In this document: piece by piece, positions 26,720-35,430 of the stretch
How positions within the stretch are numbered: the stretch's first letter is position 1
Layout of the letters: every line of letters starts with the position of its first letter
From: Bacteroidota bacterium
GTDB taxonomy: Bacteria > Bacteroidota > Bacteroidia > Bacteroidales > JAAAOM01
Length of the DNA stretch: 64,000 nt
NCBI GenBank assembly: GCA_009908855.1
Contig: JAAAOM010000030.1
Location: 1 to 64,000, forward strand
Direction: 5' to 3'
Program-made: the position numbers and the translations under genes
Notes under the pieces: model-generated
The model's input: only the letters and a program-made list of their open reading frames with translations
Told to the model about the DNA's origin: nothing
Database searches by the model: none

Positions 26720-26911
26720 TTAAGCGGCATGAAATTCAAAAATGTCAGAAATTAATTCCTTGTAACTGGCATAATAATTTTGCCTTAACCAGGTGTGTAA
26801 TTTAATGATCTCATAAGAAGGTAACCAACTAATTGATTTTAGTACTTCTTTGCGAAAGAGCTCCGGGTCATTACTGACTTGTTGGAGGATGAGTTTCTGA
26901 TGTTCTAACAT
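26720..26911 (-). CDS. small hypothetical protein, 63 residues
   Basis: Not recognised. It has an ATG start, no signal peptide, and a balanced, mostly helical composition (LQQVSNDPELFRKEVLKSI) typical of a real small cytoplasmic protein. It stands alone, convergent with the Cys-cluster gene (42 bp apart), and lies just downstream of the terminator of the lipoprotein gene, so it needs its own promoter. The coding call rests on amino-acid make-up. Confidence 0.55.
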   Translation of the reverse strand: MLEHQKLILQQVSNDPELFRKEVLKSISWLPSYEIIKLHTWLRQNYYASYKELISDIFEFHAA

Positions 26912-26946
26912 GATAATTATGTTTAAGGTTTGTTCTCACAAGATAC

Positions 26947-26983
26947 AAAAAAAGCAGACCCAAATTCAAGTATGAGCCTGCTT
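26947..26983 (-). terminator. intrinsic terminator of the lipoprotein gene
   Basis: On the minus strand, a 10-bp stem with two G-T wobbles (26974-26983 with 26952-26961) and a 12-nt loop runs into seven T (A at 26947-26953 on the plus strand), 29 bp after the lipoprotein stop codon. Confidence 0.75.
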
Positions 26984-27011
26984 ATTTTGATGATATTGAT
27001 CATCTGTTTGA

Positions 27012-27896
27012 CTAATTCCTTCTTAAACGGTGTCTACGATCATCAGGAAATCGCAGTGTTATTTCACGGCTTTGTCCATCGCGGGTGATAACTACTTTAC
27101 GGTCGCAATTGCCATCGCCGTAATCTACTAATGTTGTTGGCATTCCTTCAATTTCAAGCATTATAGTACCTGATAAAAATACCGGACAACCCGGTACTTT
27201 TAGTACATCGGTATAGGTTTTGGTGTATGCAAGCCCCCTGAAATTCATACCTGTTGAATTGCCATTAATTAACAGCTCATCATCCCTGCGATCAAACCAG
27301 TTTTTACCTATGGTATGCAACCTGGTTTTATCTGTTTCTCTGGTGGCGAAATCGCCTGTAGGTAGTGTTACCTTGCCATTGCGGAGGGTAACATCATATA
27401 AAACGGAGGTGGAGTCGTCATTTAAACCCTGGCTTACTACTTTATGTGTACCTTCAATTTGTACCGAGTCAATTTCAAAGTCTTCGAGCGTTACTATTTT
27501 GGTGGCGCCACGTTCAAATTTACGCCCGCCAAAACGTTTGGTGATAATTTTACCGCTGCGGTAATGTAATTCACCGTCAATCTCAAACTGACACTCGCCA
27601 TTATATGTAATGGTAATAATTAGTGTATCACCAACATATTCATGTTCTACGGAACGGCAAATAACTTCATCAACCGATGCACTTTTTAACGGATTGTTGT
27701 TCTCAAAAGCATTCTCGGCCATTTCTACATCAGCCAATACATCTTCATAATAGCTGGTTATTAGCTCATCATCTTCTATTTCATCGGTTTCGATTACAGG
27801 ACCTTCTTCATTTTCAGATTCTTCACATGAGCTGAATGAAAAAATGAAAAGACTTGGTATCACAAGCAAATACAGAAATTTTTTAATTGTTTTCAT
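27012..27896 (-). CDS. predicted surface lipoprotein, unknown function
   Basis: A 294-residue secreted protein with a lipoprotein signal: a basic start, hydrophobic core and lipobox ending at Cys24 (FSFSSC). Directly after the cysteine comes a run of acidic residues (EESENEE, then more Glu/Asp). In Bacteroidota acidic residues right after the lipid cysteine act as an export signal to the outer face of the outer membrane, so surface display is likely. The rest is beta-rich with paired cysteines, including one in DYGDGNCDRKVVI. I do not recognise a function. It is monocistronic with its own terminator. Confidence 0.75.
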   Translation of the reverse strand: MKTIKKFLYLLVIPSLFIFSFSSCEESENEEGPVIETDEIEDDELITSYYEDVLADVEMAENAFENNNPLKSASVDEVICRSVEHEYVGDTLIITITYNGECQFEIDGELHYRSGKIITKRFGGRKFERGATKIVTLEDFEIDSVQIEGTHKVVSQGLNDDSTSVLYDVTLRNGKVTLPTGDFATRETDKTRLHTIGKNWFDRRDDELLINGNSTGMNFRGLAYTKTYTDVLKVPGCPVFLSGTIMLEIEGMPTTLVDYGDGNCDRKVVITRDGQSREITLRFPDDRRHRLRRN

Positions 27897-28011
27897 AACA
27901 TTTAATTTTTGTTGTTTGCTTGCTTTGATAATAAAAGGGCAATAAGGTTTAATGAGAAAAGTATTTTTTTTAGATTTTCTTTGGCATTTTTAATTAAGTA
28001 GTTGAAATACA

Positions 28012-28040
28012 ATAAAAAAGGCCACTAAAAATGTGGCCTT
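28012..28040 (-). terminator. intrinsic terminator of rpoD
   Basis: A perfect 8-bp stem, AAGGCCAC with GTGGCCTT (28018-28025, 28033-28040), with a 7-nt loop. On the minus strand it is followed by six T. It begins 24 bp after the rpoD stop. A T run on the other side also allows function on the plus strand. Confidence 0.8.
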
Positions 28041-28063
28041 ATAAATTTTTTATTGTATATTGA

Positions 28064-28924
28064 TTATCCGAGATACGTACGTAACAGTTTGTTTTTGGAG
28101 CGATGACGCAAATGTTTAATCGCCTTTTCTTTAATCTGTCTGGTTCTTTCTCTTGAAATACCAATATCCTTACCAATCTCTTCCAGACTCATCGGTCTCC
28201 GGCCAATACCGTAGAATGATTGAATTACATATCTTTCTTTTTCCGGTAAAGTATTTAAGGTGCGCTCAATTTCCCGTGATAAAGATTCATCAATCAGACT
28301 TTCATCCGCATTTGGCGAATCGGGATTGCTTAAGACATCAAGCAGGTTATTATCTTCACCATCAACAAATGGTGCGTCAACCGATAAATGTTTACCTGAT
28401 AACTCCAGTGCCCCGGAAATTTTCTCTTCCGGTAAATCAACCAATTCAGCTATTTCATCAGCTGAAGGGTCCCTTTCATGCTCCTGCTCCAACTGATTAA
28501 AAGCTTTGTTTATTTTATTAATAGCACCTATTTTGTTAAGGGGTAATCGTACAATTCGCGATTGTTCAGCTAATGCCTGTAATATGCACTGCCTGATCCA
28601 CCAAACGGCATAAGAAATAAACTTAAAACCTTTTGTTTCATCGAATTTACGGGCTGCTTTAATAAGCCCTAAATTACCTTCGTTAATTAAATCAGGTAAA
28701 CTTAATCCCTGATGTTGATATTGTTTTGCCACAGAAACGACAAAGCGTAAATTAGCACGTACAAGCTTCTCAAGCGCAGCTTGGTCTCCCTTCTTTATTC
28801 GCTGGGCCAATTGCACCTCCTCATCGGGCGTGATCAAATCTTCTTTTCCGATGTCGTGCAAATATTTTTCCAACGAATCACTATTCCTATTCGTGATTGA
28901 CTTTGTGATTTTTAACTGTCTCAT
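28064..28924 (-). CDS. rpoD: primary sigma factor, Bacteroidota RpoD type
   Basis: A 286-residue group-1 sigma-70 factor of the short form found in this phylum, without the large N-terminal region 1.1. Region 1.2 ([20 protein letters not shown]) is followed by region 2 ([16 protein letters not shown] and the -10-reading [14 protein letters not shown]), region 3 ([20 protein letters not shown]) and region 4 with the -35-reading helix-turn-helix ([20 protein letters not shown]). It should read the TTTG/TAnnTTTG promoters noted in this window. It is transcribed alone and ends in a strong terminator. Confidence 0.95.
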   Translation of the reverse strand: MRQLKITKSITNRNSDSLEKYLHDIGKEDLITPDEEVQLAQRIKKGDQAALEKLVRANLRFVVSVAKQYQHQGLSLPDLINEGNLGLIKAARKFDETKGFKFISYAVWWIRQCILQALAEQSRIVRLPLNKIGAINKINKAFNQLEQEHERDPSADEIAELVDLPEEKISGALELSGKHLSVDAPFVDGEDNNLLDVLSNPDSPNADESLIDESLSREIERTLNTLPEKERYVIQSFYGIGRRPMSLEEIGKDIGISRERTRQIKEKAIKHLRHRSKNKLLRTYLG

Positions 28925-29173
28925 ACCCTTCTTTTATTGTACATTTTTGCCAGACACTTATATAATAACATTTGTTAGACGTAAAAGTTGCTTAAAACTT
29001 GCTGATAATAATTATTTTAACATTATTTAACGCTAACTTGTGATAAGATAATTATTATTTAGAATAAATAAAAGTAAAATTTATATAATTAACTAATTTT
29101 TTCGCGGTTAAATTATCATTAAGTATCAACAATTATCGTTTTTACATTGGTCAATTACTACAAATACATAAGA

Positions 29174-29671
29174 ATGGAGCAATTCATACAAAATTTAAAA
29201 CAGAAAGCAACCAATTCAAAACCCGCAACTAAAAAATTATTTAATAAACTTCAAAAGTCTAAACCCAAAAAATTGGATTTGGTTTTTCATGAATTGCATC
29301 AACAAACATTTGAACATATAGATTGCTTAAGCTGTGCCAATTGTTGTAAAACCATAAGTCCCATACTGTATCAAAGCGATATTGATCGCCTGGCAAAAAG
29401 CCTCAGAATGAAGCCTCGTGATTTTATGATAAAATACATTCATATTGACGAAGACAACGATTTTGTATTTAATACAACACCTTGTCCTATGTTAGGTTCA
29501 AATAATTATTGTTCGGTTTATACCAACAGGCCAAAAGCATGCAGAGAGTATCCGCACACCAATCGAAAAAAAATGTATCAAATATTACCCCTCACCCTAA
29601 AAAACACTGCTGTTTGCCCGGCCGTATATAAAATAGTGGAGGCGTTGAAGCAACGACAAAAGGAGTTTTAA
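29174..29671 (+). CDS. YkgJ-family cysteine-cluster protein
   Basis: A 165-residue protein with the family metal site: Cys51, Cys54, Cys57 and Cys58 (CLSCANCC), then Cys104, Cys113 and Cys123 in PCPMLGSNNYC and PKACREYP. These cysteines are thought to bind zinc or an iron-sulfur cluster; the biochemical role of the family is poorly known. The ATG at 29174 is preferred to a TTG at 29147. Its 3' end overlaps the convergent lipid kinase gene by 4 bp. Confidence 0.85.
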   Translation: MEQFIQNLKQKATNSKPATKKLFNKLQKSKPKKLDLVFHELHQQTFEHIDCLSCANCCKTISPILYQSDIDRLAKSLRMKPRDFMIKYIHIDEDNDFVFNTTPCPMLGSNNYCSVYTNRPKACREYPHTNRKKMYQILPLTLKNTAVCPAVYKIVEALKQRQKEF

Positions 29672-30546
29672 GGAATGATAACGCGTAATTTTTTGGGCAG
29701 AATTTCAATAGATAATTTTTTACCCATTATAAGCGGCTCGCCATCAATATGGACATCTCCGCTTTTTTTACGTTTCACCGTAATTTTTTTTCCACGATAA
29801 ACTTTCACATAACGTGATTCATGAATTTTCTTATGAAATAGTTTATAGGCCAATCCCACTGCTTTCATAAGCGGGAATGGTTTTAAGATACTGATATCAA
29901 TCAGCCCGTCGCTTGTACTGGCCAAAGGTGCAATATATGCATTGTTGCCATATTGCGAGGCGTTGGCAAAAGTCAGAATAAAGGCGCGTTCCTTAATTTT
30001 TACGCCATCAATATTGAGTTTATATTTTTTCGGTTTGTATTTAAAAAATTCTTTGAATACAGCATTTGCATAAGACCTGAATCCACGATGCGGATTTTGT
30101 GCGAACAGATTTCCGACCCGGGCATCGAATCCGGTGCCTGTTGTGCAAAAGAAATATCTGTCATTGATTATGCCCGTGTCCATTTTCTTTATCTTATAAA
30201 GATCAATCACTTTCATAGCCTTCAAAAATTCATGCGGAATTTGTAAATGCCTTGCCAGCCCGTTTCCCGAACCTATTGGAATAATACCCAATGGTACTTT
30301 GGTATCAACCAATGAATTGGCAATTTCATTAATGGTTCCGTCCCCGCCAACAGCTATGATAGCATCAGGATTTCTCTTTAAGGCCTTTTTTGCCATGTTC
30401 GAGGCATGTTTCGGATATTCACTGGCAAGAACCTCAACAATGGTTTCATGTTTTTTCGCATGGTAGTTTTCTATCTGTGCCATGAGTTCCTTACCACGTC
30501 CTGATCCGGCTATAGGATTTACGATAAATACAAATTTTTTACTCAA
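29668..30546 (-). CDS. diacylglycerol kinase-family lipid kinase (YegS/BmrU type)
   Basis: A 292-residue cytoplasmic or membrane-associated kinase that phosphorylates a lipid such as diacylglycerol. The N-terminal nucleotide-binding half has FIVNPIAGSGRG and the family motif GGDGTINEIANSLV (residues 67-80). PIGSGNGLARHL follows, and the C-terminal beta-sandwich ends with GDVHIDGEPL. Diacylglycerol, sphingolipid or undecaprenol-like substrates are all possible; Bacteroidota make sphingolipids. It is divergent from the LpxH-like gene 150 bp away. Confidence 0.88.
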   Translation of the reverse strand: MSKKFVFIVNPIAGSGRGKELMAQIENYHAKKHETIVEVLASEYPKHASNMAKKALKRNPDAIIAVGGDGTINEIANSLVDTKVPLGIIPIGSGNGLARHLQIPHEFLKAMKVIDLYKIKKMDTGIINDRYFFCTTGTGFDARVGNLFAQNPHRGFRSYANAVFKEFFKYKPKKYKLNIDGVKIKERAFILTFANASQYGNNAYIAPLASTSDGLIDISILKPFPLMKAVGLAYKLFHKKIHESRYVKVYRGKKITVKRKKSGDVHIDGEPLIMGKKLSIEILPKKLRVIIP

Positions 30547-30695
30547 ATCACCATTTTTTAAAAATGCAATGTTTAAGGAATTAACTTTAATAAATCGTTA
30601 ACTAATTCTATATTATACATGAAGATTTAGGCATTAGTTAAAGCTGTGATCATGTTAAGTTAACATTATTATGTTTCTTTTGCTACAAAACACTC

Positions 30696-31517
30696 ATGAT
30701 CAAACTGGCGCATTACAAAACAATAGTGGTCTCTGATGTGCATTTGGGGACAAAAGGATCGAAAGCCAAAGAACTGGTACGTTTTCTGAAAAAAAATTCC
30801 TGCGACAAACTCATTTTGAACGGTGATATTATTGATGCCTGGCAACTGAAAAGATCCGGTAAATGGAAAAAGAAGCATACACGCTTTTTTAAGGTTGTGC
30901 TTAAAATGATTGAGAAATCCAATACCAGTGTTATTTATACGCGTGGTAATCATGATGATTTCCTTGATAATGTATTGCCCTTACAGATAGGTTCGTTAAG
31001 TATTCAAAAAGATTATGTACATTATTCAAATGGCAAAAAGTACTGGGTATTGCACGGCGATGTGTTTGATTCTATCACTACCAATTTAAAATGGCTGGCC
31101 AAACTTGGCGACATTGGGTATACATTTCTGTTATGGGTGAATAAAATTTATAACAATCGCAGGGTTAAAAAAGGGCTGCCCTATTATTCTCTTTCACAAA
31201 CCATTAAGCAAAAAGTTAAATCAGCCGTCTCATATATTTCTGATTTTGAAAAAACCTTAGTAGATTTGGCCAAAGCTAAAGGCTACGACGGGGTTATTTG
31301 TGGGCACATCCATCATCCATCCATTGTTAATTGCAATGGCATTGAATATTTAAATTCAGGTGATTGGGTGGAAACACTTTCGGCACTTGTAGAAGATGAA
31401 GACGGTAACTGGAAGATAGTTTATTACACCGATTTCCTGGAGCAAGAAAAAGAAGCCGAGCAAAAACTTCGTCCAAAAAAAATGGACTATAATTTAAAAG
31501 CAGCACAGCTTTCGTAA
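30696..31517 (+). CDS. LpxH-like metallophosphoesterase (UDP-2,3-diacylglucosamine diphosphatase family)
   Basis: A 273-residue metallophosphoesterase with all metal motifs: SDVHLG (Asp14, His16), GDIIDAWQ (Asp44), RGNHDD (Asn85, His86), LHGDVFD and CGHIHHP. The DIIDAWQLKRSGKWKKK stretch is typical of the LpxH-related branch common in Bacteroidota, which would hydrolyse a lipid A precursor or a similar pyrophosphate lipid. Whether it truly acts in lipid A synthesis is not proven. The glycosyltransferase gene follows after 1 bp, so they form one unit. Confidence 0.85.
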   Translation: MIKLAHYKTIVVSDVHLGTKGSKAKELVRFLKKNSCDKLILNGDIIDAWQLKRSGKWKKKHTRFFKVVLKMIEKSNTSVIYTRGNHDDFLDNVLPLQIGSLSIQKDYVHYSNGKKYWVLHGDVFDSITTNLKWLAKLGDIGYTFLLWVNKIYNNRRVKKGLPYYSLSQTIKQKVKSAVSYISDFEKTLVDLAKAKGYDGVICGHIHHPSIVNCNGIEYLNSGDWVETLSALVEDEDGNWKIVYYTDFLEQEKEAEQKLRPKKMDYNLKAAQLS

Positions 31518-31518
31518 G

Positions 31519-32595
31519 ATGAAGTTTTTATTTTTGGTACAGGGTGAAGGCCGCGGACACATGACCCAAGCCATTACCTTAAGTCATATCCTGCAGGAAA
31601 ACGGTCATGAAATAGTTGGCGCCATTATCGGACGCAGTGAGCGGCGTGAAATTCCTTCGTTTTTTTTTCAGAAAATTAAAACAGATGTCAGTACCATCGA
31701 CAGTCCCAATTTTGTAGTAGGGGATGAAAATAAGCAGGTGGATATATTCAAAACCATTGTTTATAATTTAAAAAGAGCCCGTACATTTATCCGGTCATTA
31801 AAGTTGATAAACCGGGTGGTGAAGCAAACCCAACCGGATGTGATCGTAAATTTCTATGAAATGTTATGCGGACTGTATTTTCTTCGCTACAGACCGAAAG
31901 TCAGTCATGTATGTATTGGACATCAGTATCTGATTAACCACCCTGAATTTATTTTTCCCAAAAAACATAAGCTGGATAAGTTTTTTCTTCACCTCAATAC
32001 GGCAATAACCGCTATCGGAGCCCATAAAAAATTAGCTTTGTCATTCACTGAAATGATTGATCTTCCACACAAGAAGCTATATGTTGTTCCTCCCTTGCTG
32101 CGGCAGGAAATACTGGAAATGCAGCCAACCCTCAAAGATTATATCCTGGGCTATATGCTTAATAGTGGATACAGCGAAGATATTGTAAGGTGGCATCAGA
32201 ATCATGATAATGTGAAACTGCATTTTTTCTGGGATCAAAAGGATGCTATAGAGGAAACCAAAATACATAAAAACTTAACTTTTCATAAAATTAATGATGT
32301 AAAATTCATACAATACCTGAAAGATTGTAAGGCTTATGCCAGTACAGCCGGGTTCGAATCGATTTGTGAAGCCATGTATCTGGGTAAACCGATTATGATG
32401 ATTCCTACCGCAGGCCATTTTGAACAGGAATGTAATGCCATTGATGCTGCCAGAGCCGGGGCAGGAATTATTCGCAAAGAATTTGATCTTTCAGGACTAT
32501 TGCAATTCATAAGTAAATTTAGTGAAAACACTAAATTTAAGGCCTGGGTAAAAAAGAGCAAATTAAAATTTGTTACTCATTTAATATCTCAATAG
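31519..32595 (+). CDS. glycosyltransferase, MurG/GT28-like
   Basis: A 358-residue two-lobed GT-B enzyme. The N-terminal lobe starts FLVQGEGRGHMTQAITL, with the glycine-rich GxGxGH(x)3A pattern of GT28 enzymes such as MurG and diglycosyl-diacylglycerol synthases. The C-terminal lobe has STAGFESICEAMYLGKPIMM, the donor-site segment, followed by EQECNA. The acceptor is unknown. Tight coupling to the LpxH-like phosphoesterase and the nearby lipid kinase suggests a glycolipid, but this is inference. It has no membrane helix. Confidence 0.82.
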   Translation: MKFLFLVQGEGRGHMTQAITLSHILQENGHEIVGAIIGRSERREIPSFFFQKIKTDVSTIDSPNFVVGDENKQVDIFKTIVYNLKRARTFIRSLKLINRVVKQTQPDVIVNFYEMLCGLYFLRYRPKVSHVCIGHQYLINHPEFIFPKKHKLDKFFLHLNTAITAIGAHKKLALSFTEMIDLPHKKLYVVPPLLRQEILEMQPTLKDYILGYMLNSGYSEDIVRWHQNHDNVKLHFFWDQKDAIEETKIHKNLTFHKINDVKFIQYLKDCKAYASTAGFESICEAMYLGKPIMMIPTAGHFEQECNAIDAARAGAGIIRKEFDLSGLLQFISKFSENTKFKAWVKKSKLKFVTHLISQ

Positions 32596-32686
32596 ATATT
32601 TTTATCGGATAAGGCAACTAATTTTGGGATTTTATCATCTATCCCCTGACAATAATTTATAGAATAAAAAGTTAATATACTTAGCT

Positions 32687-33271
32687 ATGAAAAAGCAATT
32701 TTGTTTATTTATATTTCTGATTATTGGGATGATTGGTTTTGCCCGGTCTTCAGAGGAGGATATTCCGAATCCGAAAAATGAATTTAAAATCAGCATCACC
32801 AGGTTTTTTGTGAGTACCTTTAGTTTGGAGTATGAACGGATGTTTAATAATTCCACGGGACTTGTATTACAGGCAGACGGGATATTAACCAGCGAATTGG
32901 AAAGTGAAATAATCGGTTTTCAATCCGGGTTGCAATATCGTATTTATTCAATAAACGAGCCGGTTGATTTATTTGACGGATCGGTTGAAAAACTATATAT
33001 GGGGCCTTATGTGAGTTATCGTATGGTGGAGATAAAGCCCAACGAGACGATGCAGGAAAGCTCGGTTATTCATTCTACAAACACGGGTATCATGCTGGGA
33101 ATGAAGGTAGTAATTCAGGATAAACTTACGTTTGATTTCAACCTGGGAGGGGGTGTTCAATATTCTAACGGCACATACAAACGGGATGATTATTTAAGTT
33201 ATGATTTATATTTCCCCGATTATTCAGGTATCAAGCCAAGGGCGGGAATAGCGGTTGGTTTAAAGTTTTAA
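32687..33271 (+). CDS. small outer-membrane beta-barrel protein, unknown role
   Basis: A 194-residue exported protein with a signal peptide (residues 1 to about 20, cut near GFARS) and alternating hydrophobic strands such as LVLQADGILTS, YMGPYVSYRMVEIKP and TFDFNLGGGVQYSNGTYK. It ends in LKF, with a terminal phenylalanine as expected for barrel insertion. About eight strands fit. It resembles the DUF3575 kind of porin-like protein; no function is known. The porQ gene starts 4 bp after it, so they are likely co-transcribed. Confidence 0.7.
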   Translation: MKKQFCLFIFLIIGMIGFARSSEEDIPNPKNEFKISITRFFVSTFSLEYERMFNNSTGLVLQADGILTSELESEIIGFQSGLQYRIYSINEPVDLFDGSVEKLYMGPYVSYRMVEIKPNETMQESSVIHSTNTGIMLGMKVVIQDKLTFDFNLGGGVQYSNGTYKRDDYLSYDLYFPDYSGIKPRAGIAVGLKF

Positions 33272-33275
33272 TTAT

Positions 33276-34322
33276 ATGGTTAAGTATTGCTGGTCTGTTA
33301 TATTTTTTATTTTTTCCATGTTGGATGTTTATTCACAAGCGGCTGGCCATGTTTACCAATTTCTCGAGAACCCCTATAACGCACGTGTTGAAGCGATGGG
33401 AGGGAGCATTTTAACCAACCCGGAACAGGACCTCAGTCTGGTTCACCAAAACCCGGCATTACTTAATTCGTCTATGGAAGGTCAACTGGCTTTTAATACC
33501 GTATTTTATTATGCTGGTATTAACTCGGGCGCCACCAACTATGCATTTAATCAGAAACAATTGGGTACCATAAGTCTGGGGGCGAACTATATGTATTATG
33601 GCGAGTTTATTGAGGCGAATGAACTGGGCGTTAAAACAGGGGAATTTTATGCCGGTGATGTGGCATTTAATCTTACATGGGCCAGGCAGCTTGACTCAAA
33701 TTTCACCGTCGGATTTACAGCCAAACCCATTTTCTCGTTTTTACATACGTATCGTTCTGTTGGTTTTGGTTTGAGTGGCGGTGCCCTGTACCGTTTCGAT
33801 AACGGACTGACCAATTTGGCATTGGTGGTGGATAATTTAGGGGTACAGGTATCGAAATATCATGCTCACGATCCGCGCGGACCCCTGCCATTAAATATAT
33901 CCTTAGGATTTACGCAGCGACTGGCCTATGCACCCTTGCGGTTAAGCGTTACGGCGCAGCACCTGGAACAGCTTGATTTATCCTATAAATTACCTGATGA
34001 TGAAAATGTGGATCCGTTTACCGGCCAGGTCATTGAAGAAAATAAAATCGATCGTACAATGGACCAGGTATTGCGCCATTTGGTTTTTGGTGTTGAATTT
34101 TTGCCTTCGGAGACCTTTTATGTTGCGTTGGGATATAATTACAGGCGCCGACAGGAAATGATATTTAGCGATAATCCGGGTTTTGTGGGTTTCTCATGGG
34201 GGCTAGGCCTCAATCTTAAACGCATTCGTATAAGTTACGGACGGGCAGCTTATCACCTTTCAGGCGGCACCAATTACATTAGTGTGCTGATTAATCTCAA
34301 ACAATGGAATTCATACCTTTAG
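33276..34322 (+). CDS. porQ: type IX secretion system protein PorQ
   Basis: A 348-residue outer-membrane protein with a signal peptide cut near Ser20 (YSQAAG) and the PorQ opening YQFLENPYNARVEAMGG, then DLSLVHQNPALL and GLSGGALYRF. In Porphyromonas PorQ belongs to the attachment complex, with PorU, PorV and PorZ, that anchors cargo to A-LPS. Its presence implies a type IX secretion system elsewhere in this genome; no cargo with a C-terminal sorting domain is in the window. It ends 6 bp before a convergent gene. Confidence 0.9.
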   Translation: MVKYCWSVIFFIFSMLDVYSQAAGHVYQFLENPYNARVEAMGGSILTNPEQDLSLVHQNPALLNSSMEGQLAFNTVFYYAGINSGATNYAFNQKQLGTISLGANYMYYGEFIEANELGVKTGEFYAGDVAFNLTWARQLDSNFTVGFTAKPIFSFLHTYRSVGFGLSGGALYRFDNGLTNLALVVDNLGVQVSKYHAHDPRGPLPLNISLGFTQRLAYAPLRLSVTAQHLEQLDLSYKLPDDENVDPFTGQVIEENKIDRTMDQVLRHLVFGVEFLPSETFYVALGYNYRRRQEMIFSDNPGFVGFSWGLGLNLKRIRISYGRAAYHLSGGTNYISVLINLKQWNSYL

Positions 34323-34328
34323 ATTAAT

Positions 34329-35420
34329 TCACTCCTTTACTGAAATATAACATGAAATCGGATAATGATCAGACCATTTATGCCGGTATATTTCAAATCC
34401 TGATGAAGTAAAAGAACGTGCGTACATGATATAATCAATTCTGAAACCGGGAATCTTGCGCACATAGGTATTTCCCAGTCCGCTCCCTGATTTAAGAAAA
34501 GCGTCTTCCTTTTCACCCCGCATTTTGCGATAGGTGTAAGAAAACGGGGTGTCATTAAAATCACCGCAAATAATCACAGGATGAGGTGATTGCTCAATAT
34601 GGGCATGTAATTTGTCAGCCTGCCTTGCGCGTATGATATAAGCAATTTTTAGCTTCTGCCATACATTTTTTATCTCAGTTAGTTCACGGTTTGTATACCG
34701 GACTTTTAGGGTGTCAAAAATGGCTTTGTTTTCTTCTTTAATTTTTACCGATTGCAGATGGCAGTTATAAATGCGTATGGTGTCATTTTTGTAAATTATA
34801 TCACTAAAAATAGCGCGATTACCGGAGTTTTTAAATGCAATTGAACCATGATGAACAACCGGCATGTTTGAAAACGTTGCAATGCCATATCCGTGCTGCC
34901 TGCCATCCTTATTGATATAAGAAATGGTTGAATGATGTGTGTTATCCAGCACATCCTGAAAAATTATTTGTTTTTCGCCTGTTTCGTCGGGGTTATAGAA
35001 TTCCTGCAGACAAACAATATCTGCATTTATTGAATCGATAAACCGGTAAATGTTGGATTTGGCATCGTTATCACCTGCCCAGTTAAACCGGTTAAACGAC
35101 CTGACATTGTACGACAAAATATGTATACTTTCAGATGAAGGGCTTGTATCGGCACTTACATTAATGCGATAAAATGAAGTGAGGTAGTTCCAGCCGAGTA
35201 AAATAACAAATGTCGAAATAATAACATACCAGTTTCGTCGGTACAACCAAAAAAGTGCAAATAATATATTAAGAAACAGTAAATAAGGATAAAAAAGATT
35301 AAAGAAAGCGATAGGCCAAAACCTATCCGGGCTGATATAAGAGGATGCATAGCACAATAACAGCCCCATGGACATAGCAATGTTGATGTACAGTAAAATA
35401 TGTTTAAAAAACTTCCTCAA
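34329..35420 (-). CDS. membrane-anchored endonuclease/exonuclease/phosphatase-family protein
   Basis: A 363-residue protein with three N-terminal membrane helices (residues about 5-85) and a C-terminal EEP domain (about 100-360). The catalytic motifs are complete: YNVRSFNRFNW, CLQEFY, YNCHLQS, CGDFNDTPFSYTY and a final SDHYPI. The same fold serves nucleases and sphingomyelinase-like phosphodiesterases, so the substrate is open; the membrane anchor makes a lipid or extracellular nucleic acid possible. It follows the shorter-loop rhomboid gene by 10 bp on the same strand. Confidence 0.85.
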   Translation of the reverse strand: MRKFFKHILLYINIAMSMGLLLCYASSYISPDRFWPIAFFNLFYPYLLFLNILFALFWLYRRNWYVIISTFVILLGWNYLTSFYRINVSADTSPSSESIHILSYNVRSFNRFNWAGDNDAKSNIYRFIDSINADIVCLQEFYNPDETGEKQIIFQDVLDNTHHSTISYINKDGRQHGYGIATFSNMPVVHHGSIAFKNSGNRAIFSDIIYKNDTIRIYNCHLQSVKIKEENKAIFDTLKVRYTNRELTEIKNVWQKLKIAYIIRARQADKLHAHIEQSPHPVIICGDFNDTPFSYTYRKMRGEKEDAFLKSGSGLGNTYVRKIPGFRIDYIMYARSFTSSGFEIYRHKWSDHYPISCYISVKE

Positions 35421-35430
35421 TGACCTGTAA

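Noticed and set aside
32347-32362. GGGTTCGAATCG, resembling a tRNA T-arm
   Set aside because: It lies inside the coding frame of the glycosyltransferase gene (AGFESICEA), and no acceptor or anticodon arms fit around it.
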